Positions 25,218-34,408 of a DNA stretch of 64,000 nucleotides are shown one piece after another. The DNA is taken from the NCBI GenBank assembly GCA_030159075.1, contig BROG01000026.1, positions 1,395,501 through 1,459,500 on the forward strand, read 5' to 3'. Origin of the DNA: Atrina japonica (Eukaryota; Mollusca; Bivalvia; Pterioida; Pinnidae). The notes beneath the pieces were generated by a model. The model was not told the DNA's origin. It did not search any database and worked only from the letters and a program-made list of their open reading frames with translations. The number at the start of each line of letters is the position of its first letter. Within the stretch, counting starts at the first letter, position 1. A program made the translations under genes and the position numbers.

Positions 25218-28200
25218 AATGACAAATGAAAGATTAATTGTTAGGGCATTATTGATCACAATCGCTAGTGTCAAATGTTTCCACAATCATTTTAAATAAT
25301 GATCCTTGCGTATTTCAATGAATTTATTTTTAGACTCATACATGTTATATAAAGTAGTTGTCATGTTTCATAGATTTTTCTACTTCTTAACAGTTTGACG
25401 TCTTTTAGATTTACTGATATATTATTGTGTGTGCTTTTAATGGGTCACGGCTACATGTGTATTTGTTATAGTTTTGAAAATTTTTGCTAGTTTAAAGGAA
25501 ATAATTATCGGTTGTTGTTTCTTTCCGTTTTACTGGATTCTGTTTTTCACTCTATACATGTATATTGGCTGTATTTGTATCATGTTGCGCTTGGCTAACC
25601 CACTGACTGACTCTTCCTTCATCAGTTTGTCTTTACACTCAGATATGTCAGATACTGTATTTGGTATCCTGTATTGAATAATTTGACCAAGAAATTGTCT
25701 GATATTTAATATGACGTTGGCTTACAACCTTTAACCTTATCTATCAATGCCTGATCTTAATAATGCTTTGTCCTGACTTTGAAGTTGTACATTGGTTCAG
25801 ACTGTGTGTGATTGTATTTTTTTTTTTAATTTTGGGGCATGAAATTAGAAAATAAGTTGATCTAAAATATGACCTGTATAATTATGCCTGACCATGATCT
25901 ATATCTGACTTTAACAAATCTGACCCTAAACGTTCTATATTTCTGATTAATGTTATCAAGTCTGACCTTGAGATTGACCTATATTTGATTTTAATGGTAA
26001 ACATGACCTTCAACATTATCCACTTCTGGATCATAGTATAAAATCTGACCTTGAACTTAAGCTACATGTATAAATGTAAATGTATATTTCATGGATGTCA
26101 CCAAGGCTGACCATGATATTGAATTATTGTCCTTGACCTTGTTATCTTTCTATGCCATTACATCGTTGTTGTGCACCTAGTCATTTTTCATGTATTTTTG
26201 TTACATCAGTAGTTTCAACTGCTTGCAGTGGTCTAGTGGTAGAGCTATCAACTCACTAGCAGAAGGTACCAGATTAGATTCTAGTACAGGGCCATACTAA
26301 ATACTTTTAAAAATGCTCCCTTGTTATGTGTTCAGTAGAGGAAGTGAAAGATACAGGTTTCTCAGATGAGAATTAAATCAAGGTCATGTGTCATAACAGG
26401 CGTAGCACACAAAAGAACCATCACTGCATTGGTTTCTCATCCTAATCATTTTGAAGTACACACACATAGGAGCTCTCTCCCTTGTTGGGGCTCCCACATG
26501 TTTATTTGGAGCAAATTGTGGAAATTAGCTTATTAGGAAAATCACAATTGAATTTTGTTTACAGAGGACAAGTGATTTATTCCATTCAGCTCCATGTTCA
26601 TAATTAGAATATAATCCTATTTTTTACTGAAAAAAATGTAACCTTTGTAAATTGAGAATGGGGTCTTTGAACGGCCCCAAATAGAATGAAAAGAAAGGCT
26701 TGCTTTTGCAAGGGAGGATAGTTTACACGTTATACAAGCTGCTGCTAGCCCACCACGAGCACAGAATTTGATTTTAAAACCATACATAACTTTTAGAACT
26801 CTTTTTTTCAGTTAAAAGGTTTATCATTATAGGTTTATCTTGATGTACAGGGTGTTTTAAATAAATATATCGGTACTGACTTTTAGACTCACTGTAGCTC
26901 AATGAACTTAAGCATTACAAGTACTATAGTTAATAAACAGTACATGTAAATGTATTTGTAAATCTGAACCATCAATCTTGGTTTCTAAATAAAAGAAAAA
27001 CTGTGAGTGCATTTTTTTTTCTGACACCCTGTATTAACAAATTTGTCTCACCACTCATTTATCATGTTTTGTCATCTCCAAAGTCATGTAGGTTATTCAC
27101 ACAGTAGGTTACATAATTCACTTAGGTCAATATCAGTCTTGTAGGTCCATATGATAATTTTCCAGGTCAGTATCACAATACTGTATACTTGAAAATTTTT
27201 GCCCCTGTTTAATTTTCTCCCTAAGAATAAAAGAAGGAGTTTAAAATGAAAGCTAAATTTTTCTTAAGCTTAATAATTGAAGCATGGATAGATATGCTAT
27301 CTATGAGACAATGGTTATTTAGGGCAAATTTACAGGGCTTTTCCTACCTCCCGTAGGATTATAATTGGGAAATTATACAACTTTTATACATGTACCTGTA
27401 ATTAAAACAGAAAAACTTAATTTGAGACATTTGTTTGAAAATTCTTTATTCTTCATTTTGAAATTTCAAATTGGAAATTATTGCATATTTTGTGAGGAAA
27501 TACAAGCCATTTTCCCATTGGGAATGAGATTCTGCAACCGGACCCCAAAACAGCAAAGGGAAATCCCTGATTTAAGATAAAATGAACATATTTTCTGCTG
27601 AAAAGGGGCAAAACTTTCCAGGTATACAGCATATCATTTTCCAAGTTGGTAAAGCAACATATTTCCAAATAGGTATTATGGTGTATTAGTTTTCCAGGTT
27701 AGTATGACAGTATATGAACTCAAAAAATTAATATATCGACACTGTGAAATTAAATGGTCGTAACTGCAATTTTCAAACTTTTCAGTGGAAGGAAAAAACT
27801 AATTTTCAAACTAAAACAGATATTGTAACAGTAACTAGCATATGATTGTATACAATACCGAAGTCAAAATGGATAATAAATAGCAATGAAAAATTCAAAA
27901 TATTTCATGTAAAAGCTTAATTAGATGTAGATGCGACCTTTCAAACCCATGATACCCAATTAATTGTACAGTAATTTGGGTCGTATCTGTCACTTACCAC
28001 CTTTTGTGACTGACTTTATCTGGTTATTTTAGATCGTATCTGTCACTTATGACCTTTCGTAAGTCACCTTTTTCCTAATTTGTTGGGAAACTGTTGGGAG
28101 TTTTGTCTTGATGTTTTCACAGGAGGATGCAGAACTGGAAACTTTATCCAAAAATAAGAAAAACATAAAAGGTCATAAATGATAGTTACGACCTTTCATT

Positions 28201-31200
28201 TCCACAGCGTCGATATGTCAGTTTGATTTCAAGATAAAAACAACATTTTCACCAAGAATCAAGGTCACATATGTAATTTTGTGGTTTTTCTTTTCTTCAA
28301 CAGGTGTCTGTGTTAAATGTGGAAAGAAGGTGGTAGGGGAAAACAATGGTTGTTTGGCCAATGACCAAGTCTATCACATCGCCTGTTTTGTGTGTGTCAG
28401 CTGTGGTATGTTGTTACATAATGACCCAAATATATCTATTTCCATTAACTGCATCAAAATTAAAGGAATCTCATTATTTAAAAAATCGGATGAGTCGAAT
28501 TTCCAGAAATATTAAAGCTTAAGCCATTTTAGATTTTAATGGATGGGAAAATATGTTACATGTACTTAGATTTTTGGTTATTTTGAATTCTGGAAATCTT
28601 CACGCAATAGGGTTGATCATGTGATTTCAAGATGACAAGATTGTGCAATTACATCTGGTCTAAACATATATTGGTCCCACAGATAATGCTAGTAGAAATA
28701 TCCTGGTCATTCTATACATGTATGTTTAAAATATCTTGTCATATATCAATCTATAATATACATGTTTGCACACATTATAACTTGATAATTTTGAGACCCT
28801 CAATAAAGAGGTCACCTCTTTTAAGAGGACACTTTCATGATTTCCCTTGGGTGACTGTTTAATACATACTTTAATTGTCTTTGTCCTTTGACCTTTCATC
28901 AATATTTGACCAATTTGTTTATTCAGATCTTATTTTTAACTTTCTTTCTGATTGACAGGTACATTACTAAGGGGGAAGTCATTTTATTCCATGGACAGTA
29001 AGCCGTATTGTGAAAACTGTTATGTGGTAAGTTGTCTTTACAAAGAGAGAAGAATCAAAATAAAAGCTGTGAAATGGATGATGACATATATGAATGTCCT
29101 ACTGTATTCCTGAACCATTCGCCATTTTTCCCTTAGATCTTTAAGGGTGAATTCAAAATGGAGGCAGATTTTTTAAACTAAATATTTGAAGCACAGATAT
29201 ACAAGTCATCCATGAGACCATGGTGATTTAGTATTTAAGATTGGATGAATAGTTTTTATGTCATAAAATGACGAAAATAACTGGGAGAGAGGGGAATTAC
29301 TAGGCAAACAGTATTTCATTTGTAGAGTAGAAGATTCAGGGTTTAAATTCTGATTGACTCCAATATATCCATTTACATAAGGATTAATAAATGCTTTTAA
29401 GTTCATGACGTAGGAGTTAAATTCAGTAGAGGAAGATATGTGGTCCTATGTGAGGTAGATCTAATGCCATGTTATGTAGGATTAATGAAATTACTTTCAG
29501 TATTTTGATGTTGACTATCTCATTGGTCAAACCTTCACTCAAGAAATAGATGGTAGAAACAGGAAAACAAAGCTTAGTCCAGCTTGGTGTATCTAACTTG
29601 TATTTTGTTTGTTCAGACAAAATTATTCTTTGTTTTTTCTTCTCATTGTTTGTTCTGGATTTCAAAAATATGATTTTCCTTTTCAGAATACATTAGAGAA
29701 ATGTTCAGTTTGTTCAAAGCCTATTACAGACAGAGTAAGTATTATAAATGTATGACCGAAAGTACTTGTATTGTCCAATTCATATAACTTGGCGGGGCGG
29801 AGTAACCTTTTGATTGTCATACAGATAATTCTACTCACTTTTTGGTTCTGACAAGCTTCACAGGAACAATGTTCCTTGGAAACTCGTAGGAACGGTGACA
29901 AGTAAGAACGACAACTTTTGTCAGCGTAATTTTTATATTTTTATGCTGCATTACCTGTAAGAATGGGTTCAAGAGACTCCGCCCCACCAGGTTATATGGA
30001 TTTTACTATAGTGGCCATGTTTGTCATGATATTTTGTCCCCTAGCGATGAAATATTAGGCAACAGTATACAATTATTGCCCTTGTTTTGGATTGACATGA
30101 ACATTTGTCCACCCGAGAGGCGTTATGTCACCCTCGGACTCTGCCATAGAGTGGGCAATAAATGTTTAATTATACCGAAAGGCAATGAAACTTAACTAAC
30201 AAACTGACCTACATAAGTTCTTAATGAAGGTAACACATGTGACATAGTGCCTTCGATACTCGACACTATCAATATGTTTTATCGTTCTTTGCGTCATTTT
30301 TTAATCTTAAGCCTCCATCAAGGTTGACTCCAGCAAATATATTTAAAACAATGTATCAATTCTGTCAAATCATTAAATTTCGGCTGTTGTTTCTTTCCAT
30401 TCCAGTCTGCATCGAGTAAATGTCTGTTTCATAACTCATAGATTTATGCACACAAGAGGGTGACATAAACCACCATAGAGGGTGACATAAATGTTTCAGG
30501 GTGACATGAAGAAATGTTTTGAATCACGTGATACGATTTTGACTAATCAGAAGTAAATATATATATATTAGAGGTATAATAAAAGGATTTATCAGTCCTA
30601 AGAAACATGATATTGACCTTGGCTTTGCCTCGGTCAGTATCATCTTTCTTTGGACCAAAAAATGTTTATGTCACCTTCAACCAAGGTCAATAATTGTATA
30701 TTGTCTGCGTTTATTCTTTCAGTCTGCCCATTCATATATAATATATAATGTTCTGAATGTGGTTGTTCTAGAGATGTTCCATTGTATTGACCCAGCAAAG
30801 TATATTTCTCATTGATGTAAGTCTAGAACAGATGACTAAAAAACCATGTCATGTCATGTCCAAAAAATTTTAAATTCATAGGAAAGTTTTGGTTTTTGAA
30901 CTTTTCTGTACTCTTATATAAACAGTGATAATTTGTTTATGTTACAGTTGCTAAGGGCCACAGGTAAGCCTTACCATCCGGCCTGTTTTACCTGTGTGGT
31001 TTGTGGTATAAGCCTGGATGGAATACCTTTCACTGTGGATGCCACCAATCAAATCCACTGTATTGAAGATTTTCACAAGTAAGTGTTATTTTTCTGGAGT
31101 TTTAACATTATTTATTCAACTTCTATGGACATTTAGGGAAAATTTATGAATAGGTTTAAGTTGGAATTTTCAGCCAAATTCTGGGGGGGGGGGGAGATAT

Positions 31201-31221
31201 AATTTTCCTTTTGTTTGGATC

Positions 31222-31306
<85 letters not shown>

Positions 31307-31328
31307 GGGGGGGGGGGGGGGGGGGGGT

Positions 31329-31407
<79 letters not shown>

Positions 31408-33177
31408 GTTAATGTACCCAAATCAGTCTGGGGAAAAAAATGAGTTAGCTGTTGATTTTTACATACATTTTACCTGTGTTATTGGCAGACTAGATATATG
31501 AAGGGTTTTACGGGTATGGAATGTCGGAAAACATGGCTTGGACCCTTATGCACTGGATTTTCTGTGACATGACGTTATATTTAAAATTTTGCAAGGAAAG
31601 GAAAATAAGGCCAGTATAATGACATTGTGTGCTATTACAGTGTTTCTCTGAGTGAAATGTTGTATTGTCTGACAGAGACTTTTGAATTGTCTTTACCAAT
31701 TATGCCGAGATTTCATTCCTCAATTATTTCATTTGAATTTAAGTGTGTGGATTTGCAGCAGGTTTGACCGGTCGACAAGGGATACTTACTCCTTTATGGC
31801 ACCTTATTCCACCTCTAGATAATCAGCGGTCCATATGTTAATTTTTCAGCTGATTTGTGTATTGTCTTATGAACCATTTTTCAATTAATACTTTGGAATC
31901 TGTAGCGTAACACTGTTTGTCCCAAAAACATGTCTAAAATTCAAAAATTACTCGGTGGAATCAAATGAAATTTATTTATCTGTGATTTTTGTTTTTCAAA
32001 GGAAATTCGCCCCACGGTGCTGTGTGTGTCAGATGCCCATAATGCCCGAGCGTGGTCAAGAAGAAACTGTTCGTGTCGTTGCCATGGATAAAAGTTTTCA
32101 CGTTCAGTGCTACCGATGTGAGGTGAGTGTTTGACTAGATTTATCAAATTGAAGATCAAAAGTCAGAACCAAGGTCAACATTAATAACAGGTCATAAATT
32201 GTATGATAAGCAAAATGTCAAAAAAAGAGAAAGATTATCCAAAAATAAATGTTTTTTTTTTCATATTCTAAAATGACAATTCAATATTTCAAATTTGAAT
32301 ACAATAAAACCTGCTTTAGCAGCCACCTGTGTATATGTATAAAGACCACCCGGTCACAAAGACCATTTTTTTGCTACCCCCAATTGTACCATTTGTGTAC
32401 AAGTCAACCTCTATATAAAGACCTCCTCCCTATAAAGACCGATTTTCATGTGTCCATAAGGAGGTCGTTATATACAAGTTTCACTGTATTTATGCTTCCC
32501 ATTAAAGGAACATTTAGTAAAACATAATATCAGTTTGATTATGGTGAACATTTGGTGGTTTGCTAGAGTTATGAAATAGCTCTACTCTCTGAGGTAATGT
32601 AAAACTGGAAATTTTCACTCGTTTAATTTTTGCCCTAAGATGAGATGGTGAATTTAAAAGCAAAATTTTCAAGCTAAGTACTTGTATTTGAAACTCGAAC
32701 ATCCATGAGACTGTGGTGACTTAGGGCAAATTTAACTCATCAACCCCTGAAAGCAATGGACTCTTCTGTAAATCAATGATTTAGATCAGCCCAAATGCGT
32801 CTTTAGGGGTATATGAGTTAAGATGGGGTGGATATGTTTTCTGTCGTAAAAGGGCAAAAATGTTCAACAGTATAGAAATATGTGTTGTATTTACTTATAG
32901 AAAAGTTAAGCTTCCCTTTTGGCTTCTTACAAAGTTCACATTTTTAGTTCCCTTTTTCGGGGCACCAGAGTCACTGAATCTCTTTACAAAATAAATGCCA
33001 TTTACAGTATTAATTCTTCTACTTATATCTGGTATTCAATTGTAGGATTGCGGGTTGCTGTTATCCTCGGAGGCAGAGGGACGTGGATGTTACCCATTGG
33101 ATGACCATATCTTGTGCAAAAACTGCAACGCTAAACGAATCCAAGCAATGTCTTCCAAGATGGCCACTGAATTATGA
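16497..33177 (+). CDS. LPP: LPP/zyxin-family LIM protein, 10 coding exons, 540 aa
   Basis: Coding exons: 16497-16629, 17439-17718, 18784-19216, 22585-22759, 28304-28405, 28959-29026, 29687-29734, 30948-31078, 32002-32122 and 33046-33177. All borders are GT/AG and phases agree; the total is 1623 nt including TGA. The N-terminus has IPPPPP (60-65) and FPPPPP (75-80, 95-100), the ActA-type motif bound by Ena/VASP EVH1 domains. A Ser/Tyr/Pro-rich linker follows (about 104-315). Leu-rich [13 protein letters not shown] precedes LIM1 and could be a nuclear export signal. LIM1 ligands are C343, C346, H365, C368, C371, C374, C392, C395; LIM2 C403, C406, H423, C426, C429, C432, C451, D454; LIM3 C463, C466, H490, C493, C496, C499, C521, C524. 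The family acts at focal adhesions and cell junctions in actin assembly and mechanosensing, and shuttles to the nucleus. LIM2-LIM3 read closest to vertebrate LPP ([18 protein letters not shown]), but invertebrates usually have one zyxin/LPP/TRIP6 gene, so 'Zyx' would be equally fair. The C-terminus ATEL fits a class I PDZ ligand. Confidence 0.93.
17439..17718 (+). CDS. LPP: LPP/zyxin exon with FPPPP motifs
   Basis: Residues 45-137. It holds one IPPPPP and two FPPPPP motifs, each set in acidic surroundings ([31 protein letters not shown]), the arrangement expected of Ena/VASP ligands. It enters in phase 1 and leaves in phase 2 (AG|GTAAAT). Confidence 0.88.
18784..19216 (+). CDS. LPP: LPP/zyxin linker exon, Ser/Tyr/Pro-rich
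   Basis: Residues 138-282, low complexity, with many Tyr in Ser/Pro/Gly/Asn context (possible phosphorylation sites, by inference). An alternative acceptor three bases upstream (ctaag) would add one codon. It ends GAT|GTAAGT in phase 0. Confidence 0.85.
20389..20793 (+). repeat. Dispersed repeat, about 410 bp, copy 2
   Basis: Second copy of the repeat at 14996-15412, in the same orientation and similar from 'aaacagt.c.gtcaatc' to 'tgatgttccatcaactc'. The flanks differ. The - strand frame across it (20862-20500) is not supported as a gene. Confidence 0.75.
21892..22055. mobile_element. Degenerate pogo-type MITE
   Basis: Starts 'tacattgaaacttttatat' and carries 'gtctttatagggaggtggtc', 'gtacacaaatgatactattgg' and 'gaccaggtggtctta'. 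This is the reverse order of the family copy at 32302-32486. The right end is eroded. Confidence 0.55.
22585..22759 (+). CDS. LPP: LPP/zyxin exon preceding LIM1
   Basis: Residues 283-340. The first half is Pro/Gln-rich; the second half, [20 protein letters not shown] then PDFFG, is the conserved helix just before LIM1 in the zyxin family and a nuclear-export-like Leu pattern. Ends in phase 1 (TTTG|GTGAGA). Confidence 0.88.
22952..23344. mobile_element. Pogo-type MITE split by a palindromic insertion
   Basis: The MITE starts at 'ta-cagtagaacctatcttg' and ends at 'gacaggtttcattgta'. About 200 bp inside it are foreign (23049-23245): a foldback whose arms are 'gtaaacacactctaac..cacaaatttt' and its reverse, ending in a T27 tract. 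The host word 'ataatcctttaaataa' is present on both sides of the insert. Confidence 0.7.
23533..23760 (+). repeat. Dispersed repeat beginning AAAGGGGCACTAGCTGTG
   Basis: Shares 'aaaggg.c...agctgtgttt', 'tatattttgtgaaaataag', 'ggtattcatatac' and 'gtaaggttgagtt' with 47965-48160, 63862-64000 and, on the - strand, 49352-49193. No coding content. Confidence 0.65.
24049..24325. mobile_element. Inverted-repeat element, ACCCATTTAGTGCCCA / GGGCGCTGAATAGG ends
   Basis: The left 'cgacccatttagtgccca' and the right 'tgggcgctgaataggttg' are imperfect inverted repeats about 275 bp apart. Internal 'taagtgcccaccccttttcc' repeats the left end. Non-coding. Confidence 0.5.
24442..24529. mobile_element. Short foldback repeat, about 88 bp
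   Basis: Arms 'acccctaaagacacatttgg' and 'gagtccattgttcttcagg' are part of a hairpin in which 'ggtctaaatcattggtttac' forms the loop side. Relatives are at 32732, 36990, 37202, 38681, 46719 and 55758. Confidence 0.55.
24631..24763. mobile_element. Foldback element with 24-bp inverted repeats
   Basis: The left arm 24631-24654 begins AGCAGGTATCGATTGTGA. The right arm 24740-24763 ends TCACAATCGATACCTGCT. Twenty-three of 24 positions pair by eye, with the single mismatch near the inner end. The interior also pairs in part (gatgtctttttttg with caaaaaaagacat). 133 bp, non-coding. Confidence 0.75.
24830..25030. mobile_element. MITE-like element, ACTGGAAATTTTCGCCC ends
   Basis: The left 'aactggaaattttcgccc' and the right 'gcgaaaaatatccaggta' are inverted. 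Inner arms 'tttgccctaaatcacc' and 'gccctctaaggtaagggtga' add to the hairpin. Relatives are at 27186-27628 (with an insertion), about 29101-29310 and 32601-32873. Confidence 0.55.
25184..25216. repeat. T33 homopolymer
   Basis: A run of about 33 T in the large LPP/zyxin intron. It may mark the poly(A) end of a - strand retroposon, but no body was recognised. It lies inside a spurious - strand frame that encodes poly-Lys. Confidence 0.8.
26221..26520 (+). mobile_element. tRNA-derived SINE
   Basis: The head 'tggtctagtggtagagc' (26229-26245) is a box A-like motif. A weak box B-like 'ggtaccagattagattc' follows. The body includes 'ttctcagatgagaatta', 'ataacaggcgtagcacac' and 'ctcccttgttggggctcccac'. 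Target duplications were not resolved. A different family from 7081-7364. Confidence 0.55.
26848..27031. mobile_element. Mariner-type MITE, CAGGGTGT ends, TA target
   Basis: Begins CAGGGTGT and ends ACACCCTG with TA on both sides (26846-26847 and 27032-27033); 184 bp. CAGGGTGT ends with a TA duplication are usual for mariner-like elements. No transposase remnant. Confidence 0.65.
27186..27628. mobile_element. Second ACTGGAAATTTTCGCCC-type element, interrupted
   Basis: The left 'acttgaaaatttttgcccc' and the right 'ggggcaaaactttccaggta' are inverted. The inner 'atttagggcaaatttacag' at about 27318 belongs to the family. The central part (about 27340-27570) is unlike other copies and is probably a later insertion. 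Confidence 0.5.
27732..28215. mobile_element. MITE, about 484 bp, ATATCGACRCTGTG ends
   Basis: The left 'atatcgacactgtgaaatta' and the right 'tttccacagcgtcgatat' are inverted, and the match continues inward through 'aatggtcgtaact' and 'agttacgacctttcatt'. About 36-bp ends. It lies directly upstream of the LIM1 exon. Confidence 0.7.
28304..28405 (+). CDS. LPP: LPP/zyxin exon, first zinc knuckle of LIM1
   Basis: Residues 342-374. Pattern C-x2-C-x18-H-x2-C-x2-C-x2-C with the usual LIM spacing. Enters and leaves in phase 1 (TGTG|GTATGT). Confidence 0.92.
28959..29026 (+). CDS. LPP: LPP/zyxin exon, second half of LIM1
   Basis: Residues 375-397, including C392 and C395 that close the second zinc site of LIM1 (PYCENCYV). 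Phase 1 in, phase 0 out (GTG|GTAAGT). Confidence 0.92.
29101..29310. mobile_element. Degenerate copy of the ACTGGAAATTTTCGCCC family
   Basis: 'tattcctgaaccattcgcca', 'ttgaagcacagatatacaag', 'ccatgagaccatggtgattta' and 'aaaataactggg' follow the order of 24830-25030 and 32601-32873. The ends are eroded. Confidence 0.4.
29687..29734 (+). CDS. LPP: LPP/zyxin mini-exon opening LIM2
   Basis: A 48-nt exon for residues 398-413 ([16 protein letters not shown]), with C403 and C406. Good acceptor (ttttccttttcag) and donor (AGA|GTAAGT), both phase 0. It is too short to find as an isolated frame. Confidence 0.9.
29774..30001. mobile_element. MITE with about 30-bp ends (CATATAAC..GGCGGGGCGGAG)
   Basis: The left 'attcatataacttggcgggg' and the right 'ccccaccaggttatatggat' are inverted, and both run into cggagt / actccg. 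About 228 bp in an LPP/zyxin intron. Confidence 0.7.
30061..30704. mobile_element. MITE, about 644 bp, ACARTATACAATTATTG ends
   Basis: The left 'aacagtatacaattattgcc' and the right 'ggtcaataattgtatattgt' are inverted, extending inward through 'gacatgaacatttg' and 'aaatgtttatgtc'. The interior has repeated 'gagggtgacataaa' words. In the same intron as the 29774 element. Confidence 0.7.
30948..31078 (+). CDS. LPP: LPP/zyxin exon, LIM2 body
   Basis: Residues 414-456: H423, C426, C429, C432, C451, D454. [10 protein letters not shown] and IHCIEDFH are near-identical to vertebrate LPP as I recall it. Phase 0 in, phase 2 out (CACAA|GTAAGT). Confidence 0.93.
31224..31406. repeat. 183-nt G tract (two T interruptions)
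   Basis: All G except T at 31306 and 31328. The uninterrupted runs are 82 and 78 nt. Shorter G-runs precede it (31183-31194). It lies 145 nt after a LIM-exon donor, on the transcribed strand, so the pre-mRNA would carry the G tract. The poly-Gly and poly-Pro frames over it are meaningless. Length may be inexact in an assembly. Confidence 0.9.
31741..31835 (+). mobile_element. Short fragment of a Penelope-type element 3' end
   Basis: 'gaccggtcgacaagggatac' then 'ttactcctttatggcacctt' and 'ttccacctct' match, in order, the - strand sequence at 48320-48240 next to the reverse transcriptase fragment. A 3'-end relic in an LPP/zyxin intron. Confidence 0.6.
32002..32122 (+). CDS. LPP: LPP/zyxin exon, first part of LIM3
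   Basis: Residues 457-497: C463, C466, H490, C493, C496. The longer spacing between C466 and H490 (x23) and the phrase IMPE.GQEETVR are typical of LIM3 in this family. Phase 2 in, phase 0 out (GAG|GTGAGT). Confidence 0.93.
32302..32486. mobile_element. Pogo-type MITE, CAATAAAACCTG start
   Basis: Starts TA-CAATAAAACCTGC and ends CAAGTTTCACTG-TA; 185 bp. Nearly the same as 44728-44903 (shared: aaagaccacc.ggtcacaaa, accatttgtgtacaa, ctccctataaaga). Confidence 0.75.
32601..32873. mobile_element. ACTGGAAATTTTC-type element with a foldback inside
   Basis: The left 'aaaactggaaattttcac' and the right 'agggcaaaaatgttcaacag' are the element ends. The 89-bp foldback at 32732-32820 (taactcatcaacccctga to aggggtatatgagtta) interrupts it. 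Confidence 0.55.
32732..32820. mobile_element. Short foldback repeat, 89 bp
   Basis: The perfectly inverted tips TAACTCAT and ATGAGTTA enclose 'caacccctga' and 'ctttaggggt'. Same family as 24442-24529. Confidence 0.65.
33046..33177 (+). CDS. LPP: LPP/zyxin last coding exon, end of LIM3
   Basis: Residues 498-540: C499, C521, C524, then KRIQAMSS and the end ATEL, with TGA at 33175-33177. The order GLLLSSE..G.GCYPLD.HILCK is the hallmark of the family's third LIM domain. The 3' UTR begins here; its end is not clear. Confidence 0.93.
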   Translation, partial: DCGLLLSSEAEGRGCYPLDDHILCKNCNAKRIQAMSSKMATEL

Positions 33178-33870
33178 GAGGTCAACGAATAACGACGACT
33201 TTGCATGTGCTACACTACGGGCCGAGGCAAAGACAATTTTTATTTATACATGTGATTACTTTGTATTATATACCATGTGTTGGTCTCTGTTATGTATAAA
33301 CTGCAATGCTTTTTTAAAAATTGTATTACATGTGTTGCATACATTTGCAGCTTTTGTTTTTTGATAACTGACAGAGCATGAATAGGTAATTTATTTTTTT
33401 TTGCTTTGATGACTGGGTTTTATTTCTGTAAAATGATGTAATTTGACACCAAAAATGTTTAACATGGTTTAAATTTAGCGCCTTGAGCAAAAGTGACCAA
33501 GTATTGAGTACTTGAATGTGTATTAGTATTCACTGCAAGTTTTAGCGCAAATTAAAATCTAAGCAATGGAACGAAAGTCACATAAATTGAATGTGTGCTA
33601 AAATTTCTCATTTTACAGTATGAAGTTTTTAAGATGACATGTACACTTGGTACAACCAAGTGACAAACTGTGTTGTAGGTAATGACAGCCAATCATATTT
33701 TCTTTTTAAAAAGTGAAAGGTCATGTGAAACCTACAACCTGAGATGAAATTGATTTTTAATGGTGTGGATCTCACTTTTGGTGATCAATCAATCACACAC
33801 GTTGCTTTAAACATGATATACAGCTTTGTCACATTTTGTTCAGTCTCCATTTTAAAATCTACTCCAAATA
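33178..33870 (+). other. Probable 3' UTR start and downstream sequence
   Basis: AT-rich sequence after the stop codon. No single AATAAA stands out as the site used; one lies near 34082 and another near 35855. The MITE beginning at 33871 may or may not be transcribed. Confidence 0.4.
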
Positions 33871-34408
33871 CAGTAGAACTTTGTTGAATCAAACTCCAGT
33901 GAGTTGTATTTCTCCAAGTTTCAAACTTTTGACAAAGTCACAAATAATTTTGTTATTTAATGCTACTTGTAAACATTTTATAATTCAAACATTTTGTTCA
34001 GTCTCTGTTTTAAAATCTTATCCAAAGTACAGTAAAACTTTGATGAGTTAACTTCAATGAGTCAAATTACTTGATGTTTTGAATAAATGTTTTAGCCCAT
34101 TTCTATTAAAACAACAAAAATTCCACATAGAATTCGAAGTCAAAATTTACATGTGTACAATATAGCCCCATGATAATTCTTCTCCTCCTCATATATACAC
34201 TCTGTTTTAATTTCATAAAAATTAAATTAAATTTAGCTCTAATTATTATTTATAATGCTAGTATAGGTCTTCAATGGTTTCAAAGCAGTCATATATACCT
34301 TATAGAACCTATGAAAGTATAAAACATATTCACCATCCATGAGTCTTAGTCACAATGTTTCAGACTTTTTAGGTTGTCCCATGACTTCAATTCATCAAAG
34401 TTCTACTG
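33871..34408. mobile_element. Pogo-type MITE with internal duplication
   Basis: Starts TA-CAGTAGAACTTTGTTGAA and ends TTCATCAAAGTTCTACTG-TA; 538 bp. A segment of about 155 bp is duplicated: 'ttttgttcagtctc' then 'ttttaaaatct', 'ccaaa.tacagta.aact' at 33836 and again at 33992. Confidence 0.7.

Larger units (their letters stand above)
22760..28303 (+). other. LPP/zyxin large intron (5.5 kb)
   Basis: The largest intron of the gene. It carries at least eight repeat insertions, listed separately (22952, 23533, 24049, 24442, 24631, 24830, 26848, 27732). A stretch rich in 'tgaccttga' words lies at about 25690-26160. A T33 tract lies at 25184-25216. No exon-like frame was found. Confidence 0.6.

Noticed and set aside
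31170..31501. Poly-Gly and poly-Pro open frames on both strands
   Set aside because: They are translations of the 183-nt G tract and contain no other sequence of note.
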